Origin: Owenia fusiformis
Taxonomy: Eukaryota > Annelida > Polychaeta > Sabellida > Oweniidae
Assembly: GCA_903813345.2 (NCBI GenBank)
Contig: CAIIXF020000037.1
Location: 1 to 46,000, forward strand
Reading direction: 5' to 3'
Length of the DNA stretch: 46,000 nt
Within the stretch, counting starts at the first letter, position 1. Each line of letters starts with the position of its first letter. This document shows positions 45,784 through 46,000 of this stretch, in pieces. Position numbers and translations under genes: made by a program. The notes under the pieces are model-generated. The model saw only the letters and a list, made by a program, of their open reading frames with translations. It did no database searches and was not told the origin of the DNA.

Positions 45784-46000
45784 TATATAGTGTGTGTTGC
45801 AATATATGTTCATATAAAGTCCTCAGGTTGTGTGTTTGTAGTGTTATAAATGTTCCCACAGTATGTGTCTGTAATATTCCGCTAAGAAGATGTCCTTTGA
45901 TCAACTTTGAAATTCTGCTCTATTTAGTTCCTTTGAGATGTCCAGTTATGATTACTTAATTATCTGCTGATGAGAGCCACTGTGCAGTTCCTTTTATAAT
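45784..46000. other. No gene seen
   Basis: AT-rich unique sequence up to the window end. Confidence 0.5.

Overview
The window is animal nuclear DNA. It has non-LTR-type reverse transcriptase remains, many short TTAA-type or inverted-repeat elements, long satellites and no intact gene. The style of the two retroelement fragments fits a marine invertebrate, most likely a mollusc. That assignment is inference, because no single-copy gene is present to confirm it. Only short exon-like segments (40.7-41.5 kb) hint at a host gene.

Layout. 77-1381: two broken retroelement fragments on opposite strands. 1471-3830: a 119-bp satellite saturated with the tetramer ACGT, with decayed edges. 3907-4200: a small 32-bp minisatellite and a 171-bp inverted-repeat element. 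4386-34931: the dominant feature, a 30.5-kb, almost perfectly homogeneous array of two modules. Module A is 469 bp, has 8-bp terminal inverted repeats GGTATGAG/CTCATACC, and looks like a TTAA-target miniature transposon (MITE). Module B is a 783-bp satellite monomer joined through a single TTAA. There are 18 A and 28 B modules, all in the same orientation. B runs between successive A copies are 1,1,1,1,1,2,1,2,5,1,2,2,1,1,2,3,1. 34977-39516: three large inverted repeats, smaller foldbacks and partial duplications. 39517-41541: AT-rich DNA with a duplicated exon-like segment and two phase-compatible exon-like segments. 41835-42391: a 557-bp piggyBac-like MITE carrying a 20-bp perfect hairpin. 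42650-45320: a second ACGT-saturated satellite with a 190-bp period. 45649-45783: a short degenerate 20-21-bp repeat.

How the parts relate. The best reading of the large array is that one copy of MITE A inserted at the TTAA of an existing B satellite, and A+B units were then amplified together with plain B units. The outer limits of the array fall exactly on the outer termini of the first and last A, and both sides are bordered by the same four bases, CCAA. Thus the whole 30.5 kb sits between two transposon ends with a target-duplication-like repeat. This suggests either mobilisation of the whole array as one macro-element, or integration of a circular (B-A)n molecule into a resident A by homologous recombination. 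Module identity is so high (about ten kinds of variant seen in 30 kb) that amplification or homogenisation must be recent. Exact copy number depends on assembly quality.
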